Source: an uncultured Bacteroidales bacterium (GTDB lineage Bacteria > Bacteroidota > Bacteroidia > Bacteroidales > UBA932). From it: 64,000 nucleotides of DNA. The DNA is taken from NCBI GenBank assembly GCA_900320545.1, contig ONSU01000006.1:24677-88676 (forward strand), in the 5' to 3' direction. Below the pieces are notes generated by a model. It did not search any database. It was not told the DNA's origin and saw only the letters and a list, made by a program, of their open reading frames with translations. Shown piece after piece: positions 25,125 to 35,070 of the stretch. How positions within the stretch are numbered: the first letter of the stretch is position 1; the number at the start of each line of letters is the position of its first letter. The position numbers and the translations under genes are program-made.

Positions 25125-26840
25125 ATGAGTAACTATATCGTTTCAGCCAGGAAATACCGGCCCGACTCGTTCGAATCGCTGATCGGCCAGGACAATATCG
25201 CCAGGACGCTGTCCAACTCCATCAAGCGGGGGCAGCTCGCGCACGCCTATCTTTTCTGCGGCCCGAGGGGCGTGGGAAAGACGACCACCGCGCGGATCTT
25301 CGCCAAGATGATCAACTGCGCCCATCCCGGCCCCAACATGGAGCCGTGCGGCGAATGCGAGTCCTGCGAATCCTTCCGTGAAGGGCGATCCTACTGCATC
25401 CACGAAATGGATGCCGCGTCCAACAACAGCGTCGACGACATCAAGGCCCTGCTCGACCAGGTGCAGGTGCCGCCGCCGGTAGGGAAGTACAGCGTGTACA
25501 TCATCGATGAGGTGCATATGCTCTCGCAGGCGGCTTTCAACGCCTTCCTCAAGACGCTGGAAGAACCTCCCGCACACGCCATCTTCATCCTGGCGACGAC
25601 CGAGAAGCACAAAGTGCTCCCGACCATCCTCTCCCGCTGCCAGACCTATGACTTCAGCCGGATTTCCGTGCCCGACATCGAGCGCAATCTCCGCGACGTG
25701 GCCGCGAAGGAGAAGGTGAAAATCGACGAAATGTCGCTGCACGTGATCGCCGTCAAGGCCGACGGCGCGATGCGGGACGCCCTGACCATCTTCGACCAGA
25801 CCGTGGCCTTCTGCGGTACCGACGTCAAATACGAGGATGTCATTCGCAACCTCAATGTGCTCGATTACGAATACGGGTTCTCGATGGTGGATTATTTCCT
25901 CGCCGGAGATTACCAGAAAGCCCTGCTGTCGTTCAACGACGTGCTTTCGAAGGGGTTCAACGCCCTCCATTTCATCGGCGAGATCAGCAGTCATCTCCGC
26001 AACCTCATCGTCAGCCGCAGCGGCGGGATGGACGCGCTCCTGGAACTGCCCGACTCGCTGAAGCAGAAGTATGCGGAGCAGGCGGCCCGGTGCTCGCTGA
26101 AGTTCCTCTACGACGCCCTCGGCATCTCCATCCAGTGTGAATCCGGCTACAAGGCCAGTTCCAATCCCCGTCTTCACATCGAGTTCGCCCTGATGCGGAT
26201 GAGCTTCCTGCTGAAGCAGCCGGAGGCCGCCCCGGCACCTCAGGCCGCTGCACCCGCTCCCGCATCTGCTGCCCCCGCAACTCCCGCCAAGCCGGCTGCC
26301 GCGCCTGCTGAACCGGTAGCCGCGCCCGCAACACCGGCCAGTGAGTCCGCCGAACCGGCGCGTCGCCGGCGCGTCGCCAAGAGCGGCGCGTCGCTGTCGC
26401 TCGGAGCTATTTTGGACGAGAAGGAAGAGAGTGCCGAGACGCCCCAGGTCGATGCGGCGGCCCAGGTAATCCCGTCCGACGACGCCGTGACCGCTGCCTT
26501 CGGGACGCTGGCCGAGCAGTATTCCGGTCAGACCCGGCTCTACAATATGCTCCGGACCCCGGTCCTTCGCTTTGCGGAGGCGGACGGATTCAAGGTCGTC
26601 ACCCTCGTCGTCATCAACGACGCCCAGCGGAAATGGATCGAAGAGCGGCTGCTCCGGGATATGGAGTCAAGTCTTCGCCGCATCTTGTCCACGACGCTGA
26701 TCAAGGTGCTGGTCGACGTGACGCCCGACAGCGAGGTGGAGAAGAAACCCTATATGCCCGGCGAGCAGGCCCTCGATCTGATCTCCAAGAACGAGGAGGT
26801 CCGCAAACTGGTCGAAATCATGAAACTCGATACGAAGTAA
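25125..26840 (+). CDS. dnaX: DNA polymerase III subunit gamma/tau
   Basis: Clamp-loader ATPase of the replicase. Walker [10 protein letters not shown] is at residues 46-54, a Cys-rich zinc module ([17 protein letters not shown]) follows at about 65-85, Walker B IDEVHML near 127, and the sensor segment SRCQTYDF near 170. After about residue 365 comes an Ala/Pro-rich linker and a tau-like C-terminal region. The total is 571 residues, a typical length. I saw no obvious slippery heptamer for a gamma frameshift. It is followed by lptB after one base. Confidence 0.97.
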   Translation: MSNYIVSARKYRPDSFESLIGQDNIARTLSNSIKRGQLAHAYLFCGPRGVGKTTTARIFAKMINCAHPGPNMEPCGECESCESFREGRSYCIHEMDAASNNSVDDIKALLDQVQVPPPVGKYSVYIIDEVHMLSQAAFNAFLKTLEEPPAHAIFILATTEKHKVLPTILSRCQTYDFSRISVPDIERNLRDVAAKEKVKIDEMSLHVIAVKADGAMRDALTIFDQTVAFCGTDVKYEDVIRNLNVLDYEYGFSMVDYFLAGDYQKALLSFNDVLSKGFNALHFIGEISSHLRNLIVSRSGGMDALLELPDSLKQKYAEQAARCSLKFLYDALGISIQCESGYKASSNPRLHIEFALMRMSFLLKQPEAAPAPQAAAPAPASAAPATPAKPAAAPAEPVAAPATPASESAEPARRRRVAKSGASLSLGAILDEKEESAETPQVDAAAQVIPSDDAVTAAFGTLAEQYSGQTRLYNMLRTPVLRFAEADGFKVVTLVVINDAQRKWIEERLLRDMESSLRRILSTTLIKVLVDVTPDSEVEKKPYMPGEQALDLISKNEEVRKLVEIMKLDTK

Positions 26841-26841
26841 T

Positions 26842-27612
26842 ATGAAATTGCACTGCAAAAATCTGGTCAAGAAATACGGCATCCGGACGGTCGTCAAGGG
26901 CGTTTCAATGGAGGTCACCCAGGGTGAGATCGTCGGATTCCTCGGTCCGAACGGCGCCGGCAAGACGACCAGCTTCTATATGATCACCGGACAGATCGTC
27001 CCCAACGACGGACGGATCTATCTGGATGACGAGGATATCACCGAACTTCCGATGTACAAACGCTCGCAGAAGGGCATCGGCTATCTGCCGCAGGAAGCCT
27101 CCGTCTTCCGCAAGATGTCCGTCGAGGACAACATCATGTCCGTAATGGAGATGACGAAAATGACCAGGGCGGAGCGGGAGGAACGGCTGGAGCGGCTCAT
27201 CGACGAGTTCAACCTCAGCAAGGTCCGCAAGAGTCTCGGAATCCAGCTCTCCGGCGGCGAGCGGCGCCGCTGCGAGATCGCCCGCGCCCTGGCCGTGGAT
27301 CCGAAATTCATCCTGCTCGACGAGCCCTTCGCCGGGGTCGACCCGATCGCCGTCGAGGACATCCAGTACATCATCGCCAAACTCAAATACCGCAACATCG
27401 GTGTCATCATCACCGACCACAACGTCGGCGAGACCCTCGCCATCACCGACCGGGCCTACCTGCTATACGAAGGAACGATTCTCCAGGAAGGCACGCCGGA
27501 GCAGCTGGCCGCCGACGAAGACGTCCGTACGAAGTATCTGGGTTCGGGATTTGTCCTCAAACGTTCCAAGAGCGTCGAGCGTGCCCGGGCCGAGGCCCAG
27601 GGGCAAGACTAG
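26842..27612 (+). CDS. lptB: Lipopolysaccharide export ABC transporter ATPase
   Basis: Cytoplasmic ATPase of the Lpt system that extracts LPS from the inner membrane. Walker [10 protein letters not shown] is near residues 35-43, the signature [15 protein letters not shown] near 135, and Walker [12 protein letters not shown] near 157. The switch segment includes [10 protein letters not shown]. At 256 residues it has a C-terminal extension of about 15 residues beyond the usual LptB length. The first codons overlap dnaX's end by almost nothing (1-base gap). Its stop codon overlaps the convergent ispH stop (CTAG). Confidence 0.93.
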   Translation: MKLHCKNLVKKYGIRTVVKGVSMEVTQGEIVGFLGPNGAGKTTSFYMITGQIVPNDGRIYLDDEDITELPMYKRSQKGIGYLPQEASVFRKMSVEDNIMSVMEMTKMTRAEREERLERLIDEFNLSKVRKSLGIQLSGGERRRCEIARALAVDPKFILLDEPFAGVDPIAVEDIQYIIAKLKYRNIGVIITDHNVGETLAITDRAYLLYEGTILQEGTPEQLAADEDVRTKYLGSGFVLKRSKSVERARAEAQGQD

Positions 27613-28496
27613 ACGACGGCGCGGGCCACTTCCTCCAGCAGCCATTTCGGCGTGGACGTCGCGCCGCAGACTCCGACAGAGTCTCCTTCCGAGAACCATT
27701 CCGGCTTCAATTCCCCGGGACCGCCGATGAGGTGGGTCCGGGGATTTACTTTCCGGCACAGGTCCGAGAGCACCTGGCCATTGGAACTGGCCCTGCCGGA
27801 GACGAAGATGATGACGTCGTGCGCGGCGGCGAATTCCTGCATCCGCTCGTGCCTCATCGCGACCTGCGAGCAGATGGTCTCGTGGACCGTCAGCAGAGAG
27901 GGATCGGGCATTCTTTCCCGGAGGAGGTTGCAGATGGCGGCATATTCGGCGGGACTCTTGGTGGTCTGGGAGAAGATTTCCACGGCGGCATCCGTGCGGA
28001 TCTGCCCCGATTCCAGCGCGGCTTCCAGCATCAGGATATCCTCCACCACGATGGCCCTTCCCTCCACCTGCCCTTGCAGGCCGAGCACTTCCGCGTGACC
28101 GATCTTGCCGAAAATGATGAGGGTTCCGCTGTCCGCCTTCCCGGAATGCAGGCGGCTCCAGGCCTCGCGGATGCTTTTCTGCAGCTGCAGCACCACCGGA
28201 CACGTGCAGTCGATGACGTCAAAACCCTGCGCCTCAGCTCGCCTGTAGGTCTCCGGCGGCTCGCCGTGGGCGCGGATAAGGAGGGATTTGCCGGTCCCGT
28301 CGCCGTCCAGAAAAGACTTGTCGACCGTTACGAGCCCCTTTGCGGAGAGCCGTTCGAGTTCGATGTCGTTGTGGACGATGGCGCCGAGCGAATAGAGCGT
28401 CCGGCCGCCGGCGAGAAAATCCTCCGCCTTCCCGATGGCGCGGATCACGCCGCCGCAGAAGCCGGAGTGGGGGTCTATTTCAACGCTGCGGGGCAT
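27609..28496 (-). CDS. ispH: 4-hydroxy-3-methylbut-2-enyl diphosphate reductase
   Basis: Last enzyme of the MEP isoprenoid pathway, an iron-sulfur protein producing IPP and DMAPP. The three cluster cysteines are recognisable in SGFCGG (C14), CTCPVV (near residue 95) and TICSQV (near residue 196). The 295-residue length is normal. The ATG at 28496 is preferred, because it overlaps the cmk stop (TAATG) and gives the standard N-terminus [17 protein letters not shown]. It ends in convergent overlap with lptB, sharing CTAG. Confidence 0.96.
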   Translation of the reverse strand: MPRSVEIDPHSGFCGGVIRAIGKAEDFLAGGRTLYSLGAIVHNDIELERLSAKGLVTVDKSFLDGDGTGKSLLIRAHGEPPETYRRAEAQGFDVIDCTCPVVLQLQKSIREAWSRLHSGKADSGTLIIFGKIGHAEVLGLQGQVEGRAIVVEDILMLEAALESGQIRTDAAVEIFSQTTKSPAEYAAICNLLRERMPDPSLLTVHETICSQVAMRHERMQEFAAAHDVIIFVSGRASSNGQVLSDLCRKVNPRTHLIGGPGELKPEWFSEGDSVGVCGATSTPKWLLEEVARAVV

Positions 28497-29194
28497 TATT
28501 CGAGGATCCCGAACTTGCCCTGGACCAGGCCGCGGAGCCATACGGTCTCCTCGTGGAGCGTCATGTCGGAATTGTCCATCACGTAGGCGTCCTCGGCCCG
28601 CCGGAGCGGGGAGGTCTCACGGTGCGAATCGATGTAGTCACGCTCCTCGATATTCTTCAGAACATCCTCGAACACGGGCGTCTCGCCCCGGGCGACCATC
28701 TCGTCAAATCGGCGCTGCGCCCGGATCCGGGCGTCGGCCGTCATAAAGATCTTGAGTTCGGCATCGGGGAAGACCGTGGTGCCGATATCGCGTCCGTCCA
28801 TGATGACACGGCCGCCGCGGCTCATCGCGCGGAGCCGCTCGTCCACCCAGGCGCGCACGAAGGCGACGGCCGAAACGGGGCTGACCCGATTGGATACCTC
28901 CAGCGTGCGGATCTCGCCTTCGACGCATCGGTCGCCGATAAAGGTCTTGCTGCCCTCCGGCGTCGAGACGAATTTCAGGTCGAGGCCGGGAAGCGCTTCC
29001 CGGAGCCCCTCCTCGTCGATCGTCCCGTCGGGGGCGATCAGCCCCTGCTCCATCGCATAAAGCGTCACGCCGCGGTACATCGCGCCGGAATCCAGATACA
29101 ACAGATTGAACTCTTTGGCCGCCAGTTTGGCGAAGGTGCTTTTCCCGGTGGAGGAATGTCCGTCCACGGCGATGATGATATCAGGAACTGTCAT
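28496..29194 (-). CDS. cmk: Cytidylate kinase
   Basis: Phosphorylates CMP and dCMP. The P-loop DGHSSTGKSTFAK is near residues 10-22, followed by the SGAMYRGVTL substrate block and the GRDIGTTVFPDA segment. The length of 232 residues is normal. It is the first gene of the cmk-ispH pair, a linkage often seen in Bacteroidota. A TATATTTG box lies 19 bases upstream on the minus strand. Confidence 0.96.
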   Translation of the reverse strand: MTVPDIIIAVDGHSSTGKSTFAKLAAKEFNLLYLDSGAMYRGVTLYAMEQGLIAPDGTIDEEGLREALPGLDLKFVSTPEGSKTFIGDRCVEGEIRTLEVSNRVSPVSAVAFVRAWVDERLRAMSRGGRVIMDGRDIGTTVFPDAELKIFMTADARIRAQRRFDEMVARGETPVFEDVLKNIEERDYIDSHRETSPLRRAEDAYVMDNSDMTLHEETVWLRGLVQGKFGILE

Positions 29195-29212
29195 AATGCA
29201 ACGGATTTTCTA

Positions 29213-29220
29213 CAAATATA
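29213..29220 (-). promoter_or_regulatory. -7 box of the cmk-ispH operon
   Basis: On the minus strand TATATTTG, 18 bases before the ATG at 29194. It also lies 12 bases downstream of the stop codon of the epimerase gene, so readthrough from that operon is possible. No clear -33 TTG at standard spacing. Confidence 0.55.
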
Positions 29221-29231
29221 CAAAGAAATCT

Positions 29232-30368
29232 TTATATCGGCAGGACCCCGATGCCGGGGCGGTCGGGGAGGGTGAGGCGGCCTGCCGTGACCTTCACGCC
29301 GTCGAAGCGGTCGTTCGCGATGAGGAGGTTGCCGTCCAGGTCGGCGAAGTCGACGGCGGGGGAGAGCTGGGCCGCGGCGGAGATGCCGCAGGAGGTCTCG
29401 GTCATGCAGCCGAGCATCACCTTCATCCCGAGGGCGCGGCCGAGCGTCATCATCTTGTGCGCCTCGCGGAGCCCGGTGCACTTCATCAGCTTGATGTTGA
29501 TGCCGGAGAAGGCGCCCCTGAGGGCGGGAATGTCGCGGAGCCGCTGGATGGATTCGTCGGCGAAGACGGGAATCGGGCTGCGCTCGGTGATCCAGGCGAT
29601 GTCGTCGAGGCGGTCGACCGGCATCGGCTGCTCGGCCATCACGACGCCCTGTTCGTGCAGCCAGCAGATCATGTCGAGGGCCTGCTGCCGGTCTTTCCAG
29701 CCCTGGTTGGCGTCCACCGCGATGGGAAGGTCGGTGATTTCCCGGATGGTCCGGATCATCTCCCTGTCGTTGTCCAGGCCGACCTTGACTTTGAGAATGT
29801 TGAATTTGTCGGCGCATTCCCGCGTCTTTTCGCGGACCACCTCCGGCGTGTCGATGCCGATGGTGAACGTCGTGTCCGGCGCCTTGGCCGGGTCGAATCC
29901 CCAGATCCGGTACCACGGAAGTCCCCAGAGCTTGCCCACGAGGTCGTGCAGGGCGATGTCGACGGCGGCCTTGGCCGCGCTGTCCCCTTCGCTCAGACTG
30001 TCGACGTAGGTGAGGATTTCCTCCATCTGCGCGGGGTCGTTGAATCCGCTCAGGTCGACTTTCTGCAGGAATGCCGTGACGCTCTCGACGCTCTGCCCGA
30101 GGTAGGGCGGCATCGACGCTTCGCCGTATCCGGTATATCCTTCGAAATCGATGCGTACCTGTACGTCGGGCGTCGTCTTGCGGCTGTAGGACGCGACCGT
30201 GAAGGTGTGGCGGAGCTGCAGTTCGTAGGGCTCGAAGCTGAGCCGCATCTTCCCGGTGAGCCGGTTGACGTTCGGGGCCTTGCGGGCGCATCCCGTGAAA
30301 GGTCCCGCCAGGGCCGCTCCGGCCGCCAGCGCGCCGGCCGTCTTCAGGAAATCCCGCCTATTCTGCAT
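29232..30368 (-). CDS. Exported L-Ala-D/L-Glu (dipeptide) epimerase
   Basis: Enolase-superfamily member of the muconate cycloisomerase subgroup that epimerises L-Ala-D-Glu, a breakdown product of murein. The residues expected for catalysis and metal binding can be read: K-x-K in ILKVKVG, Asp in AVDANQGW, Glu in MAEQPM, Asp in FADESIQ and Lys in NIKLMKCTG. The N-terminus carries a twin-arginine motif (NRRDFLK) and a possible lipobox (GPFTGC). It would then be exported folded, and perhaps anchored, which is unlike the cytoplasmic E. coli enzyme. The ATG at 30368 overlaps the upstream NlpC/P60 gene by 11 bases. Confidence 0.88.
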   Translation of the reverse strand: MQNRRDFLKTAGALAAGAALAGPFTGCARKAPNVNRLTGKMRLSFEPYELQLRHTFTVASYSRKTTPDVQVRIDFEGYTGYGEASMPPYLGQSVESVTAFLQKVDLSGFNDPAQMEEILTYVDSLSEGDSAAKAAVDIALHDLVGKLWGLPWYRIWGFDPAKAPDTTFTIGIDTPEVVREKTRECADKFNILKVKVGLDNDREMIRTIREITDLPIAVDANQGWKDRQQALDMICWLHEQGVVMAEQPMPVDRLDDIAWITERSPIPVFADESIQRLRDIPALRGAFSGINIKLMKCTGLREAHKMMTLGRALGMKVMLGCMTETSCGISAAAQLSPAVDFADLDGNLLIANDRFDGVKVTAGRLTLPDRPGIGVLPI

Positions 30369-31338
30369 AATACGGATTGGTCTTCGTGGTGTTGAGGCCC
30401 TCTTCCTTGTCGATAAACGGAAGGATGCGGGAGGCGTAGAGCATCCTGCCGGTATTGAATTCGTCGTAGAGGGGACTTTCCGGGTCGAAACTGCCGACCT
30501 TGACAATGCCGGCGCAATGGATGAACTGCTTGTCGCCCAGATAGATGCCGACATGCGAGACGCGGTCCTTGACGCCGAGCGGGTCGCGTTTCCCGAAGAA
30601 GATCAGGTCGCCCGGGACGAAGTCGTCCGGATGCGCGATCCGCTTGCCGGTCCGCGACTGGGGGCCTGCATCCCGCGGAATGATGATGTCGTGCATGAAC
30701 AGCACGGCCCTGACATATCCGCTGCAGTCCATTCCTTTAGGGGACATGCCCGCCCAGATATAGGGGAATCCGGTCATTGACCGGGCCGTGGCGAGGATGG
30801 CTTCCGTATCGGTGCGGAGGTTCTCGCGCCATACGCTCTCCTTGGAGGCGATGTTGCGGGGGATGTAGCCGATGCGGCCGTCGGGGAATTCCACTTCATA
30901 GAACCAGTTGACCAGTCCCTTGAACTTGACCCTGTCGCCGCCCGTGAGGTCGCTCACCGGATCGGACGAGGTGGAGGGCTTGCTGTACGCGATGCCGAAG
31001 AGGGCTGTCACGACCACTTTCTCGGCGGCATTCCAGGCGTGGTATTCGTCCCGGGTCATCAGGTGGATCCCTTCCGGGTGCACCCATCCCTTATACGTGT
31101 CAGGCGACTGGATCTGATACCATTTGTCGAAGGCGAGCACGTGGACCGGCGTCCCCAGCAGGGCCTGTGAAATCATTTCCGCATCGAAGTCCGGGGTCCG
31201 GCGCATGTTGCAGACGCTCAGGTTTACCACCGCGAAGGACTGCTCGGGTGCATTTTCCGCCGGGGCCGGCTCGCCGGTCTGTCCGAAAGCGGACGTCCCG
31301 ACTGCGAGCAGGAGGCACAAAGCCCAGAATTTTTTCAT
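30358..31338 (-). CDS. SH3b-NlpC/P60 muropeptide endopeptidase (YkfC-like)
   Basis: A signal peptide (KKFWALCLLLAVGTSAFGQ) is followed by two SH3b-like regions (about residues 35-165) and a C-terminal NlpC/P60 domain. The catalytic Cys lies in MDCSGYVRA and the His in SHVGIYLG, with IHCAG completing the site. This architecture matches the gamma-D-Glu-diamino-acid endopeptidases that trim released muropeptides. The next gene, an Ala-Glu epimerase, uses the dipeptide product. An alternative ATG at 31347 adds three residues. No obvious Shine-Dalgarno decides between them. Confidence 0.9.
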   Translation of the reverse strand: MKKFWALCLLLAVGTSAFGQTGEPAPAENAPEQSFAVVNLSVCNMRRTPDFDAEMISQALLGTPVHVLAFDKWYQIQSPDTYKGWVHPEGIHLMTRDEYHAWNAAEKVVVTALFGIAYSKPSTSSDPVSDLTGGDRVKFKGLVNWFYEVEFPDGRIGYIPRNIASKESVWRENLRTDTEAILATARSMTGFPYIWAGMSPKGMDCSGYVRAVLFMHDIIIPRDAGPQSRTGKRIAHPDDFVPGDLIFFGKRDPLGVKDRVSHVGIYLGDKQFIHCAGIVKVGSFDPESPLYDEFNTGRMLYASRILPFIDKEEGLNTTKTNPYYAE

Positions 31339-31410
31339 AGCCGTCATGTTTTTGAATAATGATGCAAGATAACGATTTGTGGGGAAAATCCCAAGATTTT
31401 TTCGGAGGCG

Positions 31411-31448
31411 GAAAAAAGCGTACCCCCACAGGAATCTGCGGGGGTACG
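31411..31448 (-). terminator. terminator of pnp
   Basis: A 13-bp stem with one mismatch (31419-31431 with 31436-31448), loop GAAT, followed on the minus strand by CTTTTTT. It sits just downstream of the pnp stop at 31470. Confidence 0.85.
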
Positions 31449-31469
31449 GACAATCGGCTGCGGGATACC

Positions 31470-33815
31470 TTAGAAGATATCCGGCTCCTTGGTCTCTTCG
31501 GGCTCCTGGGCGGGCGCTTCGTGACGCTCGGGCCTCGGGCCGCGACGGTCACCGCGACGGTCGTCGCGACGTCCTTCCCGGCGCTCGCCGCGGTCGCGGC
31601 CGCCGTTCCGACGGTCGTCCTTACCGCCCTTGCGGTCGCCGCGGGGACGGCGCTCCGGCTCCACGTAGCCTTCCGGCTTCTCCTGGAGGGCGCGCATCGA
31701 CAGGCGCATCTTGCCGGTCTTGGCGTCGATCTCGAGGAGCTTGACATCGACCTCGTCACCGACCTTCAGCAGGTCTTCGACCTTCTCGGTCTTGGTCCAG
31801 GCCATCTCGCTGATGTGCAGGAGGCCTTCCTTGCCGGGCAGGATCTCGATGAAGGCGCCGAACTCGAGGATGCTCACGACCTTGCCGTGATAGACCGTCC
31901 CGACTTCGGGAACGGCGCAGATATCCTTGATGCGCTGCAGGGCGGCATCCATCGCGGCCTTGTCGATACCGAAGATATCGACGACGCCCTTGGTGGTACC
32001 GTCGCCCTTGCCGGCGTCCACTTCCTCGATGGTGATGGTGGTGCCGGTCTCTTTCTGCAGGCCCTGGATGGTCTCGCCGCCCTTGCCGATGACCGCGCCG
32101 ATGAACTCGGACGGGATCTCGATCTGGATGATGCGGGGAACGTGGGGCTTGTAGTCCTCGCGGGGCTCGCTGATGGTCTTGAGCATTTCGCCCATGATGT
32201 GCATGCGTCCCCGGCGGGCCTGCTCGAGGGCTTTCTCGAGGACCTCGTAGCTCAGGCCGTCGACCTTGATATCCATCTGGGTGGCGGTGATGCCGTCCCT
32301 GGTACCGGTGACCTTGAAGTCCATGTCGCCGAGGTGATCCTCGTCGCCGAGGATGTCGGTGAGGATGGCGTAGCGGTCATTGGGGCGCTCGGCGTCGGTG
32401 ATCAGGCCCATGGCCACGCCGGCGACGGGCTTGGAGATCTTGACGCCGGCATCCATCAGTGCGAGGCAGCCGCCGCAGACGGAAGCCATCGAAGAGGAGC
32501 CGTTGGACTCGAGGATATCGGAAACGACGCGCACGGCGTAAGGGAATTCCGGCTGCGTGGGGATGACGGGCTTGAGGGCGCGCATCGCCAGGTTGCCGTG
32601 GCCGATCTCGCGGCGTCCGACACTGCGCTGGGGCTTGGCCTCGCCGGTGGCGAACGGAGGGAAGTTGTAATGCAGGACGAACTGCTGGTCTTCCTGGATC
32701 AGGACCTCGTCCATTTCCTTCATGTCGAGCTTGGTGCCGAGGGTCACGGTCGCGAGGGACTGGGTCTCGCCGCGGGTGAAGATGGCGCTGCCGTGGGCGC
32801 CGGGCAGATAGTCGACTTCGCACCAGATCGGGCGGACCTCATCGGTCGCGCGACCGTCGAGGCGCTTGCCTTCGTCGAGGATGAGGTTGCGCATCGCTTC
32901 CTTCTCCACGTCGTGGTAGTAGCGGGCGACCATCGCGCCCTTGGCCTCCTGGTCCTCTTCGCTGAGCGTGGCGAGGAACTCGGCCTGGATGGCCTCGAAT
33001 CCTTCCTCACGCTCGTGCTTGGGCTTGGCGCTGCCGGCAAGGGCGTAGCACTTGTCGTAGCAGAATTCGCGGACCGCCTTGCGGAGGTCTTCGTCGTTCT
33101 CGTCGTGCGGATAGTCGCGCTTGACCTTGTCGGTGCCGAGCTCCGCCATCAGTTCCTTCTGGACGCGGCAGTGCTTCTTGATCTCCTCGTGGGCGACTTT
33201 GATGGCCTCGAGCATATCGTGCTCGGTGACTTCCTTCATTTCGCCTTCGACCATCATGATGTTCTCCTCGGTGGCGGCGACCATCAGGTCGAGGTCGGCC
33301 TTCTCGCCGTCGGCGAAACCGGGGTTGATGACCCACTGACCGTCGACGCGGGCGACGCGGACTTCGGAGATCGGGCCGCCGAACGGCAGGTCGCTCGTCG
33401 CGAGGGCGGCGGAGGCGGCCAGGCCGGCGAGGGCGTCGGGCTGGACGTCCTTCTCGGCGGAGATCAGCATTACGTTCACAAATACTTCGAGGTGGAAATC
33501 ATCCGGCCACAGGGGGCGGATCGGACGGTCCACCAGACGGGCGATCAGGACCTCGTAGTCGGAAGGCCTGGATTCCCGCTTGAGGAAACCGCCGGGGAAA
33601 CGTCCGGCAGCATAATATTTCTCTCTGTAATCTACGGTGAGGGGCATGAAGTCGGTACCCTCTTTCACTTCTTTGGCGCACGTCACGGTGGCGAGGAGCA
33701 TCGTGCCACCCATCTTTACGACTGCGCTGCCGGCGGCCTGCTTGGCCAGTTTGCCGGTCTCGATCTCAATCACCCGACCGTCGGGCAGATTGATTGTCTT
33801 TTTGATAATGTTCAT
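31470..33815 (-). CDS. pnp: Polyribonucleotide nucleotidyltransferase
   Basis: 3'-5' phosphorolytic exoribonuclease of the RNA degradosome. Two RNase PH-like halves are followed by KH ([19 protein letters not shown], around residue 575) and S1 domains ([23 protein letters not shown]). At the very end, residues about 705-781 form an Arg/Gly/Asp-rich tail that is not part of the core fold and probably adds RNA or protein contacts (inference). The total of 781 residues is longer than the usual 700-710. It follows rpsO on the same strand, the classical pairing, though a terminator lies between them. Confidence 0.97.
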   Translation of the reverse strand: MNIIKKTINLPDGRVIEIETGKLAKQAAGSAVVKMGGTMLLATVTCAKEVKEGTDFMPLTVDYREKYYAAGRFPGGFLKRESRPSDYEVLIARLVDRPIRPLWPDDFHLEVFVNVMLISAEKDVQPDALAGLAASAALATSDLPFGGPISEVRVARVDGQWVINPGFADGEKADLDLMVAATEENIMMVEGEMKEVTEHDMLEAIKVAHEEIKKHCRVQKELMAELGTDKVKRDYPHDENDEDLRKAVREFCYDKCYALAGSAKPKHEREEGFEAIQAEFLATLSEEDQEAKGAMVARYYHDVEKEAMRNLILDEGKRLDGRATDEVRPIWCEVDYLPGAHGSAIFTRGETQSLATVTLGTKLDMKEMDEVLIQEDQQFVLHYNFPPFATGEAKPQRSVGRREIGHGNLAMRALKPVIPTQPEFPYAVRVVSDILESNGSSSMASVCGGCLALMDAGVKISKPVAGVAMGLITDAERPNDRYAILTDILGDEDHLGDMDFKVTGTRDGITATQMDIKVDGLSYEVLEKALEQARRGRMHIMGEMLKTISEPREDYKPHVPRIIQIEIPSEFIGAVIGKGGETIQGLQKETGTTITIEEVDAGKGDGTTKGVVDIFGIDKAAMDAALQRIKDICAVPEVGTVYHGKVVSILEFGAFIEILPGKEGLLHISEMAWTKTEKVEDLLKVGDEVDVKLLEIDAKTGKMRLSMRALQEKPEGYVEPERRPRGDRKGGKDDRRNGGRDRGERREGRRDDRRGDRRGPRPERHEAPAQEPEETKEPDIF

Positions 33816-33876
33816 ACTTTTACTCTATTACGTCTTTTACGTCTTTTCGTCTTTGCGGACCTATACCGGAATCTTA

Positions 33877-33920
33877 AAGAAAAAGGGGGAGAGATCCTGC
33901 CTTGCATGACCTCTGCCCCC
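33877..33920 (-). terminator. probable terminator of rpsO
   Basis: On the minus strand GGGGGCAGAG pairs with CTCTCCCCC across a long loop, followed by TTTTTCTTT. The loop is long for a terminator, but the U-tract and position after rpsO fit. The 60-base stretch from here to pnp contains TACGTCTTTT repeats and no clear promoter box. Confidence 0.55.
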
Positions 33921-33941
33921 GCTGTTTTCCTGTTCGAATGC

Positions 33942-34217
33942 TTATCGACGGAGACCCAGCTCCTTGATGATAGCCCGGTATCTCTCGATGTCGATCTTCT
34001 GGAGGTAGTTCAGAAGTTGACGCCTCTTGGAGACAAGACGAAGAAGGGAACGGCGGGTAGCGACGTCCTTTTTGTTCTTCTTCACGTGCTCGGTGAGGTG
34101 AGCGATACGGTAGGAAAATAAAGCAACTTGACTCTCAGGTGAGCCGGTGTCCTTATTAGACTTTCCGTACTTCGCGAAAATCTCTTGCTTTTTGTCTGCC
34201 TGTAAATATTCGGCCAT
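33942..34217 (-). CDS. rpsO: 30S ribosomal protein S15
   Basis: Small-subunit protein that binds 16S rRNA early in assembly. The 91 residues show the family pattern, with [26 protein letters not shown] and the basic [16 protein letters not shown]-like region (here [20 protein letters not shown]). The length is normal. The rpsO-pnp order is the widespread one. Its promoter is at 34278-34307, divergent from the LolD-like gene. Confidence 0.98.
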   Translation of the reverse strand: MAEYLQADKKQEIFAKYGKSNKDTGSPESQVALFSYRIAHLTEHVKKNKKDVATRRSLLRLVSKRRQLLNYLQKIDIERYRAIIKELGLRR

Positions 34218-34277
34218 TTCGCAAAAAATTTTGATTAATAACTACATTCTGCCTACGCCTTTCGCGTAAAAAGCGTG

Positions 34278-34307
34278 CAAAGATAGCCAATATTTCCGAT
34301 AAAACAA
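34278..34307 (-). promoter_or_regulatory. promoter of rpsO
   Basis: On the minus strand: TTG (plus 34305-34307), 19 bases, TATCTTTG (plus 34278-34285). The predicted leader is about 55 bases, long enough for S15 autoregulation, which I cannot confirm. Confidence 0.65.
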
Positions 34308-34316
34308 AAAAATCGT

Positions 34317-34324
34317 TAAATTTG
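34317..34324 (+). promoter_or_regulatory. -7 box of the LolD-like gene
   Basis: TAAATTTG, 24 bases upstream of the ATG at 34349. The TTG at 34322 is part of this box and not a start codon. Confidence 0.55.
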
Positions 34325-34348
34325 CTTTCTCTAAGAATAGAAAATGAT

Positions 34349-35011
34349 ATGATTATCCAGGCAAAGGGCATCGAGAAGAACTTCGGACAGCTCAAAGTGC
34401 TGCGGGGCGTGGATTTCAGCGCCGACAAAGCGGAGGTCGTGGCCATCATGGGCGCTTCCGGCGCCGGAAAGTCCACGCTGCTCCAGATTCTGGGCACGCT
34501 CCTGACCCCGGACGCGGGCACGCTCGAGATCGACGGCGTCAATCCGCTCGCGCTCGGCTCGCGGGAACTTTCCGCCTTCCGCAACCGCAAGATCGGCTTC
34601 GTCTTCCAGGCCCACCACCTTCTGCCGGAATTCAGCGCGCTGGAAAACGTGATGATCCCCGCTTTCATCGGCGGCGCCTCCGACCGGGACGCGCGCCGGC
34701 GGGCCGAGTCCCTGCTCGGCGACATGGGGCTCTCCGAACGGATGACGCACCGCCCGTCGGAACTCTCCGGCGGCGAGCAGCAGCGGGTCGCCATCGCCCG
34801 GGCCCTGATGAACGAGCCGGCCATCCTGCTGGCCGACGAACCCTCCGGCAACCTCGACAGCGTCACCAAGACGGAGATCCACAAACTGTTCTTCACGCTG
34901 CGCGAACGCTACGGCCAGACGGTCGTCATCGTCACCCACGACGAGTCGCTCGCCCGCATGTGCGACCGTACGCTGTTTATCAAGGACGGTCAGTTTGAAG
35001 CAAAAATGTAA
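34349..35011 (+). CDS. LolD-like ABC transporter ATPase
   Basis: ATP-binding subunit of the MacB/LolD type. Walker [10 protein letters not shown] is near residues 36-44, the Q-loop in [19 protein letters not shown], signature [15 protein letters not shown], and Walker [13 protein letters not shown]. The 220-residue length and the [14 protein letters not shown] region fit LolD, which powers release of lipoproteins from the inner membrane. No partner permease is adjacent. The next gene is a barrel protein of unknown function. Start chosen at the ATG of [12 protein letters not shown]. Confidence 0.85.
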   Translation: MIIQAKGIEKNFGQLKVLRGVDFSADKAEVVAIMGASGAGKSTLLQILGTLLTPDAGTLEIDGVNPLALGSRELSAFRNRKIGFVFQAHHLLPEFSALENVMIPAFIGGASDRDARRRAESLLGDMGLSERMTHRPSELSGGEQQRVAIARALMNEPAILLADEPSGNLDSVTKTEIHKLFFTLRERYGQTVVIVTHDESLARMCDRTLFIKDGQFEAKM

Positions 35012-35031
35012 CAATACTCCGAAAAAATGAT

Positions 35032-35039
35032 TATATTTG
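35032..35039 (+). promoter_or_regulatory. -7 box of the 35071 gene
   Basis: TATATTTG, 31 bases upstream of the ATG at 35071. No TTG at standard -33 spacing. Confidence 0.5.
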
Positions 35040-35070
35040 TGGGCTGAAACTTATTTTAAAACATAAGAAA

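Noticed and set aside
31359-34121. 920-codon open frame on the plus strand opposite pnp and rpsO
   Set aside because: Antisense artefact of GC-rich codons. The sense strand encodes PNPase and S15 with all motifs.
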